Of a stretch of DNA of 62,316 nucleotides, positions 16,315 through 25,352 are shown piece after piece. Source of the DNA: Caryophanales bacterium UBA3631 (GTDB taxonomy: Bacteria > Bacillota_I > Bacilli_A > RF39 > UBA660). The stretch covers positions 1-62,316 of the forward strand of contig DFLA01000016.1 in the NCBI GenBank assembly GCA_002374055.1. Direction: 5' to 3'. Positions within the stretch are counted from its first letter, which is position 1, and every line of letters starts with the position of its first letter. A program made the translations under genes and the position numbers. The notes below the pieces were generated by a model, which was not told the origin of the DNA, did no database searches, and worked only from the letters and a program-made list of their open reading frames with translations.

Positions 16315-17778
16315 ATCATTTGGTTTCATAGTTGGGAATAAAATAACATCTCTTAATGAAGGAGCATCATATGCAAGCATAATCAACCTATCAATTCCAA
16401 CACCAAGTCCAGAAATTGGAGGCATACCTTGTTCCATAGATAATAGATAATCCTCATCCATATCCATAGTTTCATCATCACCTTGAGCTTTAGCCTTCAA
16501 TTGATCTTCAAAAGACTTTCTTTGTTCTTCAGGATTTACTAACTCTGAATAAGCATTACATATCTCAGCTCCATTAATAACAACTTGAAAACAATCAACC
16601 ATATTAGAATCATTATCATTTCTACGAGCTAATGGTTTTAAAAGTGCTGGATAATTATACATAACAACAGGTCCAACAATATTTGCTCTTAATAACTTTT
16701 TATATAAGAAATCAGTTAACTGAGCTAAACTCTTATACTCTTCCATATCCTTTAAAGAGAAGAATCCTTTTTCAACTACTTTAGCCTTATAAGCATCAAC
16801 ATCATTTTCCTTTAAGAAATCAAATCCTAAAATACGAGTCAACTCCTCAACATAATTAACCCTTTCAAATGGTTTAGAAAAATCCAACTCATTCCCACCA
16901 CTAGTAATTACTTCACTACCAGTCAAAAACTTAATAGAATCCCTTAAAAACTTCTCAAAGAACTTAATATTATCTTCAAAATTCCAATAAGCACAGTACC
17001 ATTCAACTTGCGTAAACTCAGGATTATGTTGTGGATCCATACCTTCATTTCTAAAACACTTAGCTACTTCAAAAACCTTATTAAAACCACCAACAATACA
17101 TTCCTTTAAATAACATTCTGGAGCAATTCTTAAATTACAATCCAAATCAAGTGCATTATAATGAGTAAAGAATGGTTTAGCAGAAGCACCACTAACACTA
17201 GTTTGAATAATAGGAGTTTCAACCTCTAAAAATCCATTATCAGCTAAATAATTTCTTAAAAATAAATAATACTTACTTCTACCTAAAAATATCTTTCTAG
17301 AATCCTCATTAGTAATTAAATCAACATATCTTTGACGATACTTCATTTCAATATCAGTTAAACCATGAAACTTTTCAGGTAATGGTCTTAAAGCTTTACC
17401 TAAAAATTCAAAACTATCAGCTCTTACAGTTTTCTCACCAGTTTGAGTAGTAAATACTTCACCATTAACACCAATAAAATCACCTAAATCAATATTACTC
17501 TTAAAAAATGAATATAAATCCTCACCTACTGAATCAACTTTAATAGAAACTTGAATAGAACCCTCTAAATCTCTTAATCTTAAGAAACTTAACTTACCCA
17601 TTTTTCTCATAAAAACAATTCTACCAGCAATCCTAACATCACTAGTACCATCCTCTAAAGAAGAAACCTCACTTAATTTATAATTTACATCATACTTCTC
17701 AGGATATGGATTACAAACTTTTCTAATCTCCTCAATCTTATCTCTTCTTATAACCTCTTGTTCACTTAATTCTCTCAT
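16309..17778 (-). CDS. lysS: Lysyl-tRNA synthetase, class II
   Basis: LysS charges tRNA-Lys. The 489-aa protein has an N-terminal OB-fold (about residues 50-150, with RIAGRIVFMRKMGKLSFL) and the class II core: motif 2 CFRNEGMDPQHNPEFTQVE and motif 3 GLGVGIDRLIML at the C-terminus. The length is normal. AGAGGTG precedes ATG. The RDD gene upstream overlaps by 4 bases, so dusB, the RDD gene and lysS form one operon. Confidence 0.97.
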   Translation of the reverse strand: MRELSEQEVIRRDKIEEIRKVCNPYPEKYDVNYKLSEVSSLEDGTSDVRIAGRIVFMRKMGKLSFLRLRDLEGSIQVSIKVDSVGEDLYSFFKSNIDLGDFIGVNGEVFTTQTGEKTVRADSFEFLGKALRPLPEKFHGLTDIEMKYRQRYVDLITNEDSRKIFLGRSKYYLFLRNYLADNGFLEVETPIIQTSVSGASAKPFFTHYNALDLDCNLRIAPECYLKECIVGGFNKVFEVAKCFRNEGMDPQHNPEFTQVEWYCAYWNFEDNIKFFEKFLRDSIKFLTGSEVITSGGNELDFSKPFERVNYVEELTRILGFDFLKENDVDAYKAKVVEKGFFSLKDMEEYKSLAQLTDFLYKKLLRANIVGPVVMYNYPALLKPLARRNDNDSNMVDCFQVVINGAEICNAYSELVNPEEQRKSFEDQLKAKAQGDDETMDMDEDYLLSMEQGMPPISGLGVGIDRLIMLAYDAPSLRDVILFPTMKPNDK

Positions 17779-18359
17779 TTTTTCACCTCTATAACCTTAG
17801 TACCTGCAATCAAATCAGGTAAACTCCTTTTGTCATTCCTATATAATACCATAAAAACACTAGAAATTGCTACTATAAATTGTAAAAATGATAATATAAA
17901 TGTAATATACATATACGATAAATCCTTAACAACAAAAATCAAACATAAACTTATAATAGAACATCCAATTCCATTCATACACAAATACCTAAAAACCAAT
18001 TGATTAGAATTGACATCACAACCATCATTAGATACTACCTTAATACCAAAATGTTTCTTTCCCAAACTCTGTCCATTATTATAAAGAGGATATACAACAA
18101 AATATAAAACATTAATAACAACACCTAATAGACTAGATAAAAACAATTCCCTTTCCAAACTATAATTAATAACAGAATATCTATTAACAAAAGTATTCAT
18201 ATCAATACTTCCATCTAAAAAACTACTATTAATATCATACAATTCATTATGTAAATTCAAAACACTCTGACTACTAGGAATTATAAATCCAATAAAATTA
18301 ATAATCAAAAAAACAATCATAAAATCAATAATATACGCATATAATCTCTTCTTAAACAT
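17775..18359 (-). CDS. RDD-family membrane protein
   Basis: This 194-aa protein has four predicted membrane segments. It opens with KKRLYAYIIDFMIVFLII (the R..A..ID pattern that gives the family its name), has GQSLGKKHFGIKVVS in the loop typical of the family, and ends near SLPDLIAGTKVIE. Function is not established; some RDD proteins have been proposed as ion antiporters. It overlaps both dusB (8 bases) and lysS (4 bases). Confidence 0.88.
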   Translation of the reverse strand: MFKKRLYAYIIDFMIVFLIINFIGFIIPSSQSVLNLHNELYDINSSFLDGSIDMNTFVNRYSVINYSLERELFLSSLLGVVINVLYFVVYPLYNNGQSLGKKHFGIKVVSNDGCDVNSNQLVFRYLCMNGIGCSIISLCLIFVVKDLSYMYITFILSFLQFIVAISSVFMVLYRNDKRSLPDLIAGTKVIEVKK

Positions 18360-19338
18360 TAGAACTCTCCTTTAAAAAATTATCTAAAATATCATATATT
18401 TCATGAACACTATTAGCTTTATTAATTAAAACATTAACATTATTTGAACCAACAATACCCTTCAAATACTTAGAAATATGCATTCTCATCTCCAAAACAG
18501 TAACCTTCTCACACTTATACAAAAGTAAATAAGAAATATGCTCCTTAATCATATTAATTCTATCAGACAAACTAACTTCACTAGGTAATTTACCACTAGA
18601 TAAAAAATCAACACATTCCTTAATAATCCAAGGATTACCAATAGCAGCACGACCTATCATAATACCATCACATAAAGTTTCATCAAACATTCTCTTAGCA
18701 TCATAACAAGACCTAATATCACCATTACCAATAACAGGAATATTAACATTCTCCTTAACAGATTTAATAATACTCCAATCAGCATCACCACTATAACCTT
18801 GAGCCCTAGTTCTAGGATGAACAGTAATCATACTAGCACCAGCCTTTTCAACCATCTTAGCAATAAAAACCGCATTAATACTATTACTATCCCAACCACT
18901 CCTAATCTTAACAGTAACTGGTACACCTACACTATCAACAACGCTCTTTACAATATCATAAGCAAGATTAGGATCCTTAAGTAAAGAACTACCAGCCTTA
19001 CTCCTCAAAGCAACCTTAGGAACAGGACAACCCATATTAATATCAATAAAAGAAACATTATAATTATCACAAATATACTTAGCAGCAATACCCATACTTT
19101 CCGGATTACCACCAAAAATCTGAACACCAACAGGAATGGACAAATCATTTACTCCATTAAGCATCTCAATAGTTTTACTATTTCCCCTTGAAATTGCCTC
19201 AGCACTTATCAACTCAGTAACAGCAAAACCAAGTCCTAAATTAGATAACAATTTAATATAAGACGCATTAGAAATACCAGCCATTGGCGCCAAACCAACT
19301 GGGTTAGAAATCTCTATATTTCCTATTTTAAAAGCCAT
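18352..19338 (-). CDS. dusB: tRNA-dihydrouridine synthase
   Basis: Dus enzymes use FMN and NADPH to reduce specific uridines in tRNA loops. The 328-aa TIM-barrel protein shows NPVGLAPMAGISNASY at the N-terminus, the catalytic-Cys motif INMGCPVPKVA near residue 100, KIRSGWDS, HPRTRAQGYSGDADW, and VIGNGDIRS plus DGIMIGRAAIGNPWI for phosphate/FMN binding. DusB-type assignment is by overall resemblance; other Dus subfamilies are possible. First gene of the dusB-RDD-lysS run. Confidence 0.94.
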   Translation of the reverse strand: MAFKIGNIEISNPVGLAPMAGISNASYIKLLSNLGLGFAVTELISAEAISRGNSKTIEMLNGVNDLSIPVGVQIFGGNPESMGIAAKYICDNYNVSFIDINMGCPVPKVALRSKAGSSLLKDPNLAYDIVKSVVDSVGVPVTVKIRSGWDSNSINAVFIAKMVEKAGASMITVHPRTRAQGYSGDADWSIIKSVKENVNIPVIGNGDIRSCYDAKRMFDETLCDGIMIGRAAIGNPWIIKECVDFLSSGKLPSEVSLSDRINMIKEHISYLLLYKCEKVTVLEMRMHISKYLKGIVGSNNVNVLINKANSVHEIYDILDNFLKESSNV

Positions 19339-19376
19339 AAAACCACCAGCACCATATTATAATATAAAACATAAAA

Positions 19377-20936
19377 TTAATCAATTACTTTAATACATGA
19401 GTTCAAGCAAGAATAAATCCTCATAAAATAATTAATTTCAAAATCATTTCTGACAAGCGACATAGAATCAATAAAACACTTAATAATTCTACTCTTTAAT
19501 TGATTCTTATAACCATCGCTTCTATCAAAACATAAACTTTCAATTTTTTTAGGTACAATAGAATTTAAAATAGAAAAAATATCATTTTGAATCATTACAT
19601 CATTAGTTTTATATGTAATCAAATCACTTATACTTCGCAAAATATCACTACTTGTCATATCACAACTATTAATACTATGACTCATAACACTAATATAACT
19701 AGAACAAACCTTTATCTTATTTTCCAAACGTTCAATTCTAGATAATACCAAAGAATCAGAATCATCAGACAATTTCATATTATACCAATTAAGATCCTTA
19801 TTTAAATTTGCAAGTAATTTTCTATTGCTATATATATCCAATAACAAATTAAGTAAAGACTTTCTCTTATCACTCTTATACTCACAACCTAAAATTGGAT
19901 AATTTTTAATCAATTCCCTAAGCAAATTAGGATTTTCATTTTCCAAAGTCAAATCAAACAATAAATCAATACTACTAGCCTTATCCTTATCATCCAAAAC
20001 ATCTAAAGAAACAGATAAAACATCATAATCATATGAAATATCAATATCCAATTTCAAACCACTTAAATAATCCTTAAAATCAGAAAAAGACTTTTTCCTC
20101 AAATAATTAGAAAAACTAATATCACCATAATTACTTTCAAAATAATCCCTATCATAAATACTAATCAAACACAATTCCTTAACCAACTCAAGTTGCTCAA
20201 AACTATAATTACTTCCCTCATTTATACACTTTAACAAATATAAATAATCCCTCTGAAAAAATATATCAAAAAGAACACTACAATCAAGCTTATTACCAAC
20301 CTTTTTACTATAAACAACAATTTTATTTCTTCTATCATAATATGGATCATTTAAAGAAAAACTATCAGAAACACAAAAATCAACATCCATATTCTTTTCA
20401 TTAGAAATACATAAAGAAAACATTCTATAAAAATAACATACCAAATCAGAAGAAATAGAAATATCATACTTTAACAAATTAAAAACAAAATAATTAACAT
20501 GACTAATTGGCAATAAATAATTAGGACAAACAAAACAATAGAAAAGTAACATTTTAACTATTTCTTCACGAGAAACAGAACTATTATTAATAACATTCTG
20601 GTCATACCTTTGAACAAGAAAGTTTTTAATCGAATGGAAATCAAAATCATTAAGAATATCATTAAAAGAAGAATCCTTAATATCATACTTATATAAAGAT
20701 AACAATACCCTATTAAAAAATATATCTTCCTTGCTACCCCTATTAATAACAAATTTCCTCAAAAATCTATTAATATAAACTATATTAACCTTAACACTCT
20801 CATAACTATTACAAAGAGAAAAAACATAATCCTCCAAAGCATTTAAATAAGAATCACTATTTTCAGACAAATTGACTTTATCGCATAATTCATCGCTAGA
20901 TATGATTTTTCTAATCAAATCAAAACTAATATCCAT
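19377..20936 (-). CDS. Hypothetical protein, 519 aa
   Basis: I do not recognise this protein. It is long, acidic and rich in Ser, Asp, Leu, Tyr and Asn, apparently mostly helical and cytoplasmic, with no clear signal peptide or membrane helix and no motif I can name. Features include a Tyr/Phe/Cys-rich middle (LLFYCFVCPNYLLPISHVNY) and a C-terminal half with several Cys. AAGGGAG sits 8 bases before the ATG at 20936, which is preferred over an upstream alternative. It lies 38 bases upstream of dusB, so it could lead that operon. It is divergent from the RNase J gene. Confidence 0.7.
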   Translation of the reverse strand: MDISFDLIRKIISSDELCDKVNLSENSDSYLNALEDYVFSLCNSYESVKVNIVYINRFLRKFVINRGSKEDIFFNRVLLSLYKYDIKDSSFNDILNDFDFHSIKNFLVQRYDQNVINNSSVSREEIVKMLLFYCFVCPNYLLPISHVNYFVFNLLKYDISISSDLVCYFYRMFSLCISNEKNMDVDFCVSDSFSLNDPYYDRRNKIVVYSKKVGNKLDCSVLFDIFFQRDYLYLLKCINEGSNYSFEQLELVKELCLISIYDRDYFESNYGDISFSNYLRKKSFSDFKDYLSGLKLDIDISYDYDVLSVSLDVLDDKDKASSIDLLFDLTLENENPNLLRELIKNYPILGCEYKSDKRKSLLNLLLDIYSNRKLLANLNKDLNWYNMKLSDDSDSLVLSRIERLENKIKVCSSYISVMSHSINSCDMTSSDILRSISDLITYKTNDVMIQNDIFSILNSIVPKKIESLCFDRSDGYKNQLKSRIIKCFIDSMSLVRNDFEINYFMRIYSCLNSCIKVID

Positions 20937-21052
20937 AAAGACAACTCCCTTCAAATATAAAACTCTTTTTTTATTCTTTTACCCTATATAAAATTATAAC
21001 AGAAAAATCAAATAAAAGAAACACCATTTATACACCCTATATACAAAAAAAG

Positions 21053-21081
21053 TAGACAAACAAACAAAAAACATGTATAAT
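21053..21081 (+). promoter_or_regulatory. Promoter of the RNase J gene
   Basis: TAGACA (21053-21058) and TATAAT (21076-21081) are separated by 17 bp, 36 bases before the start codon. Confidence 0.8.
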
Positions 21082-21116
21082 TATTAAGTCTTATACAAAA
21101 AAGAAAGGAGTTTATA

Positions 21117-22790
21117 ATGAATTTATTAAACAGCGAAAAAACATTAATATTCGCACTAGGCGGACTAGGAGAAGTCGGCAAAAATATGTATTGTGTAATG
21201 CATAAAAATGAAATAATAATTACGGACGTCGGTATAACATTCCCACAAGGAGAATTACCAGGAGTAGACTATGTCATTCCAGATTTTACATTCTTAAAAC
21301 AAAATGAAAGTAAAATAAAAGCATTATTTATAACACATGGACATGAAGACCATATAGGAGGAATTCCATTCTTACTACAAAACATAGAAATTCCAAAAAT
21401 ATATGCGCCAAATCAAGCTGTAGGATTAATAAAAAGAAAACTAGAAGATAGAAATATTAGATATGATAATCTAATCACATTTAATGAAGATACAATAGTA
21501 AAATTTAAATACATACAAGTAGAATTCTTTATGACAACACACTCAATTCCAGATTCACACGGAATATGTATAAAAACACCAGACGGAACAATAGTAACAA
21601 CAGGAGACTTTAAATTTGACTTAACACCTATTGGACCAATGGCAAACCTACACAAAATGGCTCGTATTGGTTCAGAAGGAGTAACACTACTTCTAAGCGA
21701 CAGTACAAACGCGTTAAACCCTGGATTTTCAACAAGCGAATCAAAAGTAGATGAAACACTTGGAGAAATATTTAAAGAACATCATGGAAGAATAATAATT
21801 GCAACATTCGCATCAAATATATATAGACTTAAACATATAGTAGATACATGCAAAAGAAACGATAGAAAAATCGCAATATTTGGAAGAAGTATGGAAAACA
21901 ACATAGAAATATCAATACAAGACGGATACATAAAACATAAAGAAATATTTGTAACACCAGAAGAATCAAACACACTTCCAAGTGAAAAAGTATGCTTACT
22001 ATGTACAGGAACACAAGGAGAACCACTAGCTGCACTATCAAGAATAGCAAATGGAACACATAAACAAATAAAACTAAAAGAAAATGATCTAGTAGTATTC
22101 TCATCATCTGCTATACCTGGAAATGCATTAAGCATATCAAGAACAATAAATAAACTATATCTAAAAGGTGTAAAAGTCTATACAAATACATCACTTAATG
22201 ATGTTCATACAAGTGGACATGGAAACCAAGAAGAACTAAAACTTATGATAAGACTAATAAATCCAAAATACTTCATGCCATTCCATGGAGAACATAGAAT
22301 GTTAAAAGCACATACAGACATAGGAGTTGCATGTGGAATACCAAGAGAAAACACATTTGTACTAGAAAACGGCGATGTACTAATAATGGATAAAGGAAAA
22401 ATAACAAAATCAGAAGAAAAGATACAAGCCGGAGACGTATACGTAGATGGAAATAGAATTGGAAATGTCGGAAATGCTGTAATGAAAGATAGAAAAATAA
22501 TGGCAAGTGATGGAATAGTCGTAGTAATCGCAAATATCGATACAAAAAATAACATATTATTGGGTAATCCAAACATAACAACACGTGGATTCGTACTAGT
22601 TAATGACAACATAGAACTATTAAAACAACTAGAAGAAATAACAAAAAAAGCAATAAATAACAAAATAAAAAATCACATTAATTACAACGAAATAAAAACA
22701 CAAATAATTACAGAATTATCAGACTTTATAAACGAAAAAACAGGAAGAAAACCAATAATATTACCCGTAATTATGGACATAAAAAAATAA
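21117..22790 (+). CDS. rnj: Ribonuclease J
   Basis: RNase J is a metallo-beta-lactamase-fold exo/endoribonuclease central to mRNA decay in Firmicutes. The 557-aa protein begins ALGGLGEVGKNMY and has the zinc motif HGHEDHIGG (His74-His79), MTTHSIPDSHG, TGDFKFD, the beta-CASP region (GRSMENN, LLCTGTQGEP, SSSAIPGN) and HTSGHGNQEEL. The C-terminal domain extends to the end (TGRKPIILPVIMDI). AAAGGAG lies 6 bases before ATG. Only one copy is in the window, so J1 versus J2 is not assigned. Confidence 0.96.
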   Translation: MNLLNSEKTLIFALGGLGEVGKNMYCVMHKNEIIITDVGITFPQGELPGVDYVIPDFTFLKQNESKIKALFITHGHEDHIGGIPFLLQNIEIPKIYAPNQAVGLIKRKLEDRNIRYDNLITFNEDTIVKFKYIQVEFFMTTHSIPDSHGICIKTPDGTIVTTGDFKFDLTPIGPMANLHKMARIGSEGVTLLLSDSTNALNPGFSTSESKVDETLGEIFKEHHGRIIIATFASNIYRLKHIVDTCKRNDRKIAIFGRSMENNIEISIQDGYIKHKEIFVTPEESNTLPSEKVCLLCTGTQGEPLAALSRIANGTHKQIKLKENDLVVFSSSAIPGNALSISRTINKLYLKGVKVYTNTSLNDVHTSGHGNQEELKLMIRLINPKYFMPFHGEHRMLKAHTDIGVACGIPRENTFVLENGDVLIMDKGKITKSEEKIQAGDVYVDGNRIGNVGNAVMKDRKIMASDGIVVVIANIDTKNNILLGNPNITTRGFVLVNDNIELLKQLEEITKKAINNKIKNHINYNEIKTQIITELSDFINEKTGRKPIILPVIMDIKK

Positions 22791-22803
22791 AAAAATATAA
22801 GAT

Positions 22804-22834
22804 AAAGGACCATTGAAAAATCAATAGTCCTTTT
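22804..22834 (+). terminator. Terminator after the RNase J gene
   Basis: Arms AAAGGACCATTGA and TCAATAGTCCTTT flank a short A-rich loop and are followed by T residues. The hairpin ends at the stop of the convergent prepilin-like gene. Confidence 0.8.
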
Positions 22835-23288
22835 AATTTAAAGCAACCTCACTAACAACATCACAATTACCCTTAGAAACAGAAGAAACCTCACCATTAC
22901 TTATTAAAACAGAATAACCTTTAATACTAATACATCCATCAATTAAATTATTATCAACATAATTTAGATATCCACCATCTGGTACATTACCACCCATTAA
23001 AATATTATAAGTATTATCGCCACTAACTAAATTACCAGAAGAAATAATATAACTACCATCAAATTTAAAACCACCATCATATAACAATTGACTTACATAA
23101 TAATTTTCAACACTTTCCTTATAAGAATAAGCACTATCAATTGCACTATTCATCTTTATTTTACCATAAGCACCCTGAGCCTTAGGAAAAACTACAAAAC
23201 CAACAAGAAACAAAACAAAAGAAATTACAAACAACTCAGCCCTAAAATGACCATGTTTCGAATAACTAACACCACTAAATTTTTCCAT
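22833..23288 (-). CDS. Diverged prepilin-like protein
   Basis: The 151-aa protein has SKHGHFRAELFVISFVLFLVGFVVFP near its N-terminus. A G-x-F-x-x-E arrangement before a hydrophobic helix recalls the prepilin site, but the usual GFTLIEL is lost. The rest (AYSYKESVENYYVSQLLYDG, then CISIKGYSVLISNGEVSSVS) closely parallels the pilin domain of the large prepilin at 30695-32884. It could be a minor pilin processed at the altered site or a membrane-anchored derivative. AGAGGTG before the ATG at 23288 decides the start; a longer in-frame start is less likely. Confidence 0.75.
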   Translation of the reverse strand: MEKFSGVSYSKHGHFRAELFVISFVLFLVGFVVFPKAQGAYGKIKMNSAIDSAYSYKESVENYYVSQLLYDGGFKFDGSYIISSGNLVSGDNTYNILMGGNVPDGGYLNYVDNNLIDGCISIKGYSVLISNGEVSSVSKGNCDVVSEVALN

Positions 23289-23337
23289 ATCAACACCTCT
23301 TACTAACTTAATTTTAACACACAAAGAAATAAAAACA

Positions 23338-23378
23338 ATAAAAAGTGTAAACTATATAATAAAGTTTACACTTTTATT
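23338..23378 (-). terminator. Terminator after miaA
   Basis: Long arms AAAAGTGTAAACT and AGTTTACACTTTT, with AT-rich loop sequence between, are followed on the minus strand by TTTTTATTGTTTTT. Confidence 0.85.
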
Positions 23379-24252
23379 TACAATCAATAAAATTACAAAC
23401 ATCCAATAAAGTATTAGAAAAATTATCAAAATCAACATCAAACCAATTAATATCCATTTGATTATTAAACCATGTATACTGACGTTTAGCATAATTACGA
23501 CTTCTCTGTTTAATTAATGAAATAGAATCATCTAAACTACAATCACCAGAAAAATAAGTAAATAACTCCTTGTAACCAATAGGAGTCATAACAGCCTTAC
23601 TTCTAACACCACTATCATAAATCGCCTTAGCCTCATTAATTAAACCATTGTCTAACATTATATCCACTCTTTTATTAATCCTATCATATAAAACATTCCT
23701 ATCAGTTGTTAAACCTATAAATACAGAATCATACAACAACTTAGAAGACTTTTCTTTAAAAGACAACACTTTACCAGTAGAATCATAATAAGATAAAAAT
23801 CTTTCAATCCTCTTCCTATTATTCCTATGAATATCAGAATTAGGATCAATACTAATTAATCTATTATATAAAAAATCAGTAGAATATCCACTATAATCAA
23901 AATGTTTATCCTCTAAATCAAATTTATAATCGTACAAAGCAGCCTTAACATAAAGACCAGTACCACCTACAATAATAGGAGTCTTACCACGAGATAAAAT
24001 ATCAGAAATACAATTCCTACAATCCCTTTGAAAATCAAAAACAGTATAATCATCACTAATATCTTTAATATCAATTAAATGATGAATAACACCCTCTTTT
24101 TCAGAATCTGTAACCTTCGCAGTAGCAATATCCAGTTTTCTATAAACCTGAGTGCTATCAGCATTAATAACCTCTCCATTATACTTATGGGCAAGCTCAA
24201 TGCTAAGCTTAGTCTTACCAACACCAGTAGGACCAACAATAACAATAACCAT
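23374..24252 (-). CDS. miaA: tRNA dimethylallyltransferase
   Basis: MiaA adds a dimethylallyl group to A37 of tRNAs that read UNN codons. The 292-aa protein has the P-loop GPTGVGKTKLSIELA, NADSTQVYRKLDIATAKV, HLIDIKD and GGTGLYVKAALYD near residue 97, and a C-terminal QRSRNYAKRQYTWFNN helix that contacts tRNA. The length is slightly short but complete. It follows queA by 9 bases, grouping two tRNA-modification genes downstream of infB. Confidence 0.96.
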   Translation of the reverse strand: MVIVIVGPTGVGKTKLSIELAHKYNGEVINADSTQVYRKLDIATAKVTDSEKEGVIHHLIDIKDISDDYTVFDFQRDCRNCISDILSRGKTPIIVGGTGLYVKAALYDYKFDLEDKHFDYSGYSTDFLYNRLISIDPNSDIHRNNRKRIERFLSYYDSTGKVLSFKEKSSKLLYDSVFIGLTTDRNVLYDRINKRVDIMLDNGLINEAKAIYDSGVRSKAVMTPIGYKELFTYFSGDCSLDDSISLIKQRSRNYAKRQYTWFNNQMDINWFDVDFDNFSNTLLDVCNFIDCK

Positions 24253-24261
24253 AAAATCACC

Positions 24262-25284
24262 CTACTTTATAAACATCGCATCACCAAAACTAAAAAATCT
24301 ATACTTTTCATTAATAGCTTCATGATATGCATTCAAAATATTCTCACGACCAGCCAAAGCACTTACCAACATAACTAATGTAGACTTAGGTAAATGAAAA
24401 TTAGTAATCAAACAAGATATTGCCTTAAACTCATAACCAGGATATATAAATATATCAGTATTACCAGAACACTCCCTAAACTCACCATACTTATTAATAA
24501 CACTCTCCAAAGTTCTAGTACTAGTAGTACCAACCGCAATAATTCTTCTACCATCACACTTAGCCTTATTTAAAACATTTGCAGTTTCACTGCTCATTTC
24601 ATAATATTCAGAATGCATATGATGATTATTAATATCATCAACCTCAACAGGTCTAAAAGTACCTAATCCAACATGTAAAGTTACATTAGTAATAATAACA
24701 CCTTTATCTCTTAACTCATCTAATAACTCACGAGTAAAATGTAATCCAGCAGTTGGAGCAGCAGCACTACCAATATTCTTAGCATACACAGTATTATACC
24801 TATCCTTTTCAGATAATTTTTCATGAATATAAGGAGGTAATGGCATTTCACCTAATCTATCCAATATCTCAAGTAAAATACCAGAATAAATTAACTTAAC
24901 CCTAGTAACACCATCAGAAAGCAATTCAATAACCTCAGCACTTAACTCATCACTAAACCTAACAATAGTTCCTAAATGCAATCTCTTTTGAGGTCTAGAT
25001 AAACACTCCCATATATCATTACCCATATCCTTAAGTAACAATAATTCAATAACAGCTAAAGTATCCTCCTTAACACCCATAAGTCTTGCAGGAATAACCT
25101 TAGTATCATTAATTACCAAAACATCACCAGCACTCAAATAATCCAAAATATTTCTAAATTTTTTATGCTCAACCTTACCAGTTTCTTTATCCAAGACAAG
25201 TAATCTAGACTCATCCCTATTTAACAAAGGAGTCTGAGCAATTAACTCCTGTGGCAAATCAAAATCAAATTCATTAGTCTTCAT
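24262..25284 (-). CDS. queA: S-adenosylmethionine:tRNA ribosyltransferase-isomerase
   Basis: QueA transfers the ribosyl part of SAM to preQ1 in the tRNA wobble position to make epoxyqueuosine. The 340-aa protein starts [19 protein letters not shown] and contains [54 protein letters not shown] and the C-terminal [19 protein letters not shown], all diagnostic. GGTGATTTT precedes ATG. No other queuosine gene is in the window. Confidence 0.97.
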   Translation of the reverse strand: MKTNEFDFDLPQELIAQTPLLNRDESRLLVLDKETGKVEHKKFRNILDYLSAGDVLVINDTKVIPARLMGVKEDTLAVIELLLLKDMGNDIWECLSRPQKRLHLGTIVRFSDELSAEVIELLSDGVTRVKLIYSGILLEILDRLGEMPLPPYIHEKLSEKDRYNTVYAKNIGSAAAPTAGLHFTRELLDELRDKGVIITNVTLHVGLGTFRPVEVDDINNHHMHSEYYEMSSETANVLNKAKCDGRRIIAVGTTSTRTLESVINKYGEFRECSGNTDIFIYPGYEFKAISCLITNFHLPKSTLVMLVSALAGRENILNAYHEAINEKYRFFSFGDAMFIK

Positions 25285-25352
25285 AAAATCACCTTCAAAA
25301 CAAACATATTATAACAAAATATATATAAAAACACAAACAAAAAGAGATAAAA

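Noticed and set aside
21413..22663. Several long minus-strand frames inside the RNase J gene
   Set aside because: The plus-strand frame has all RNase J motifs. The opposite frames are Leu/Phe/Ser-rich shadows created by the A-rich coding strand.
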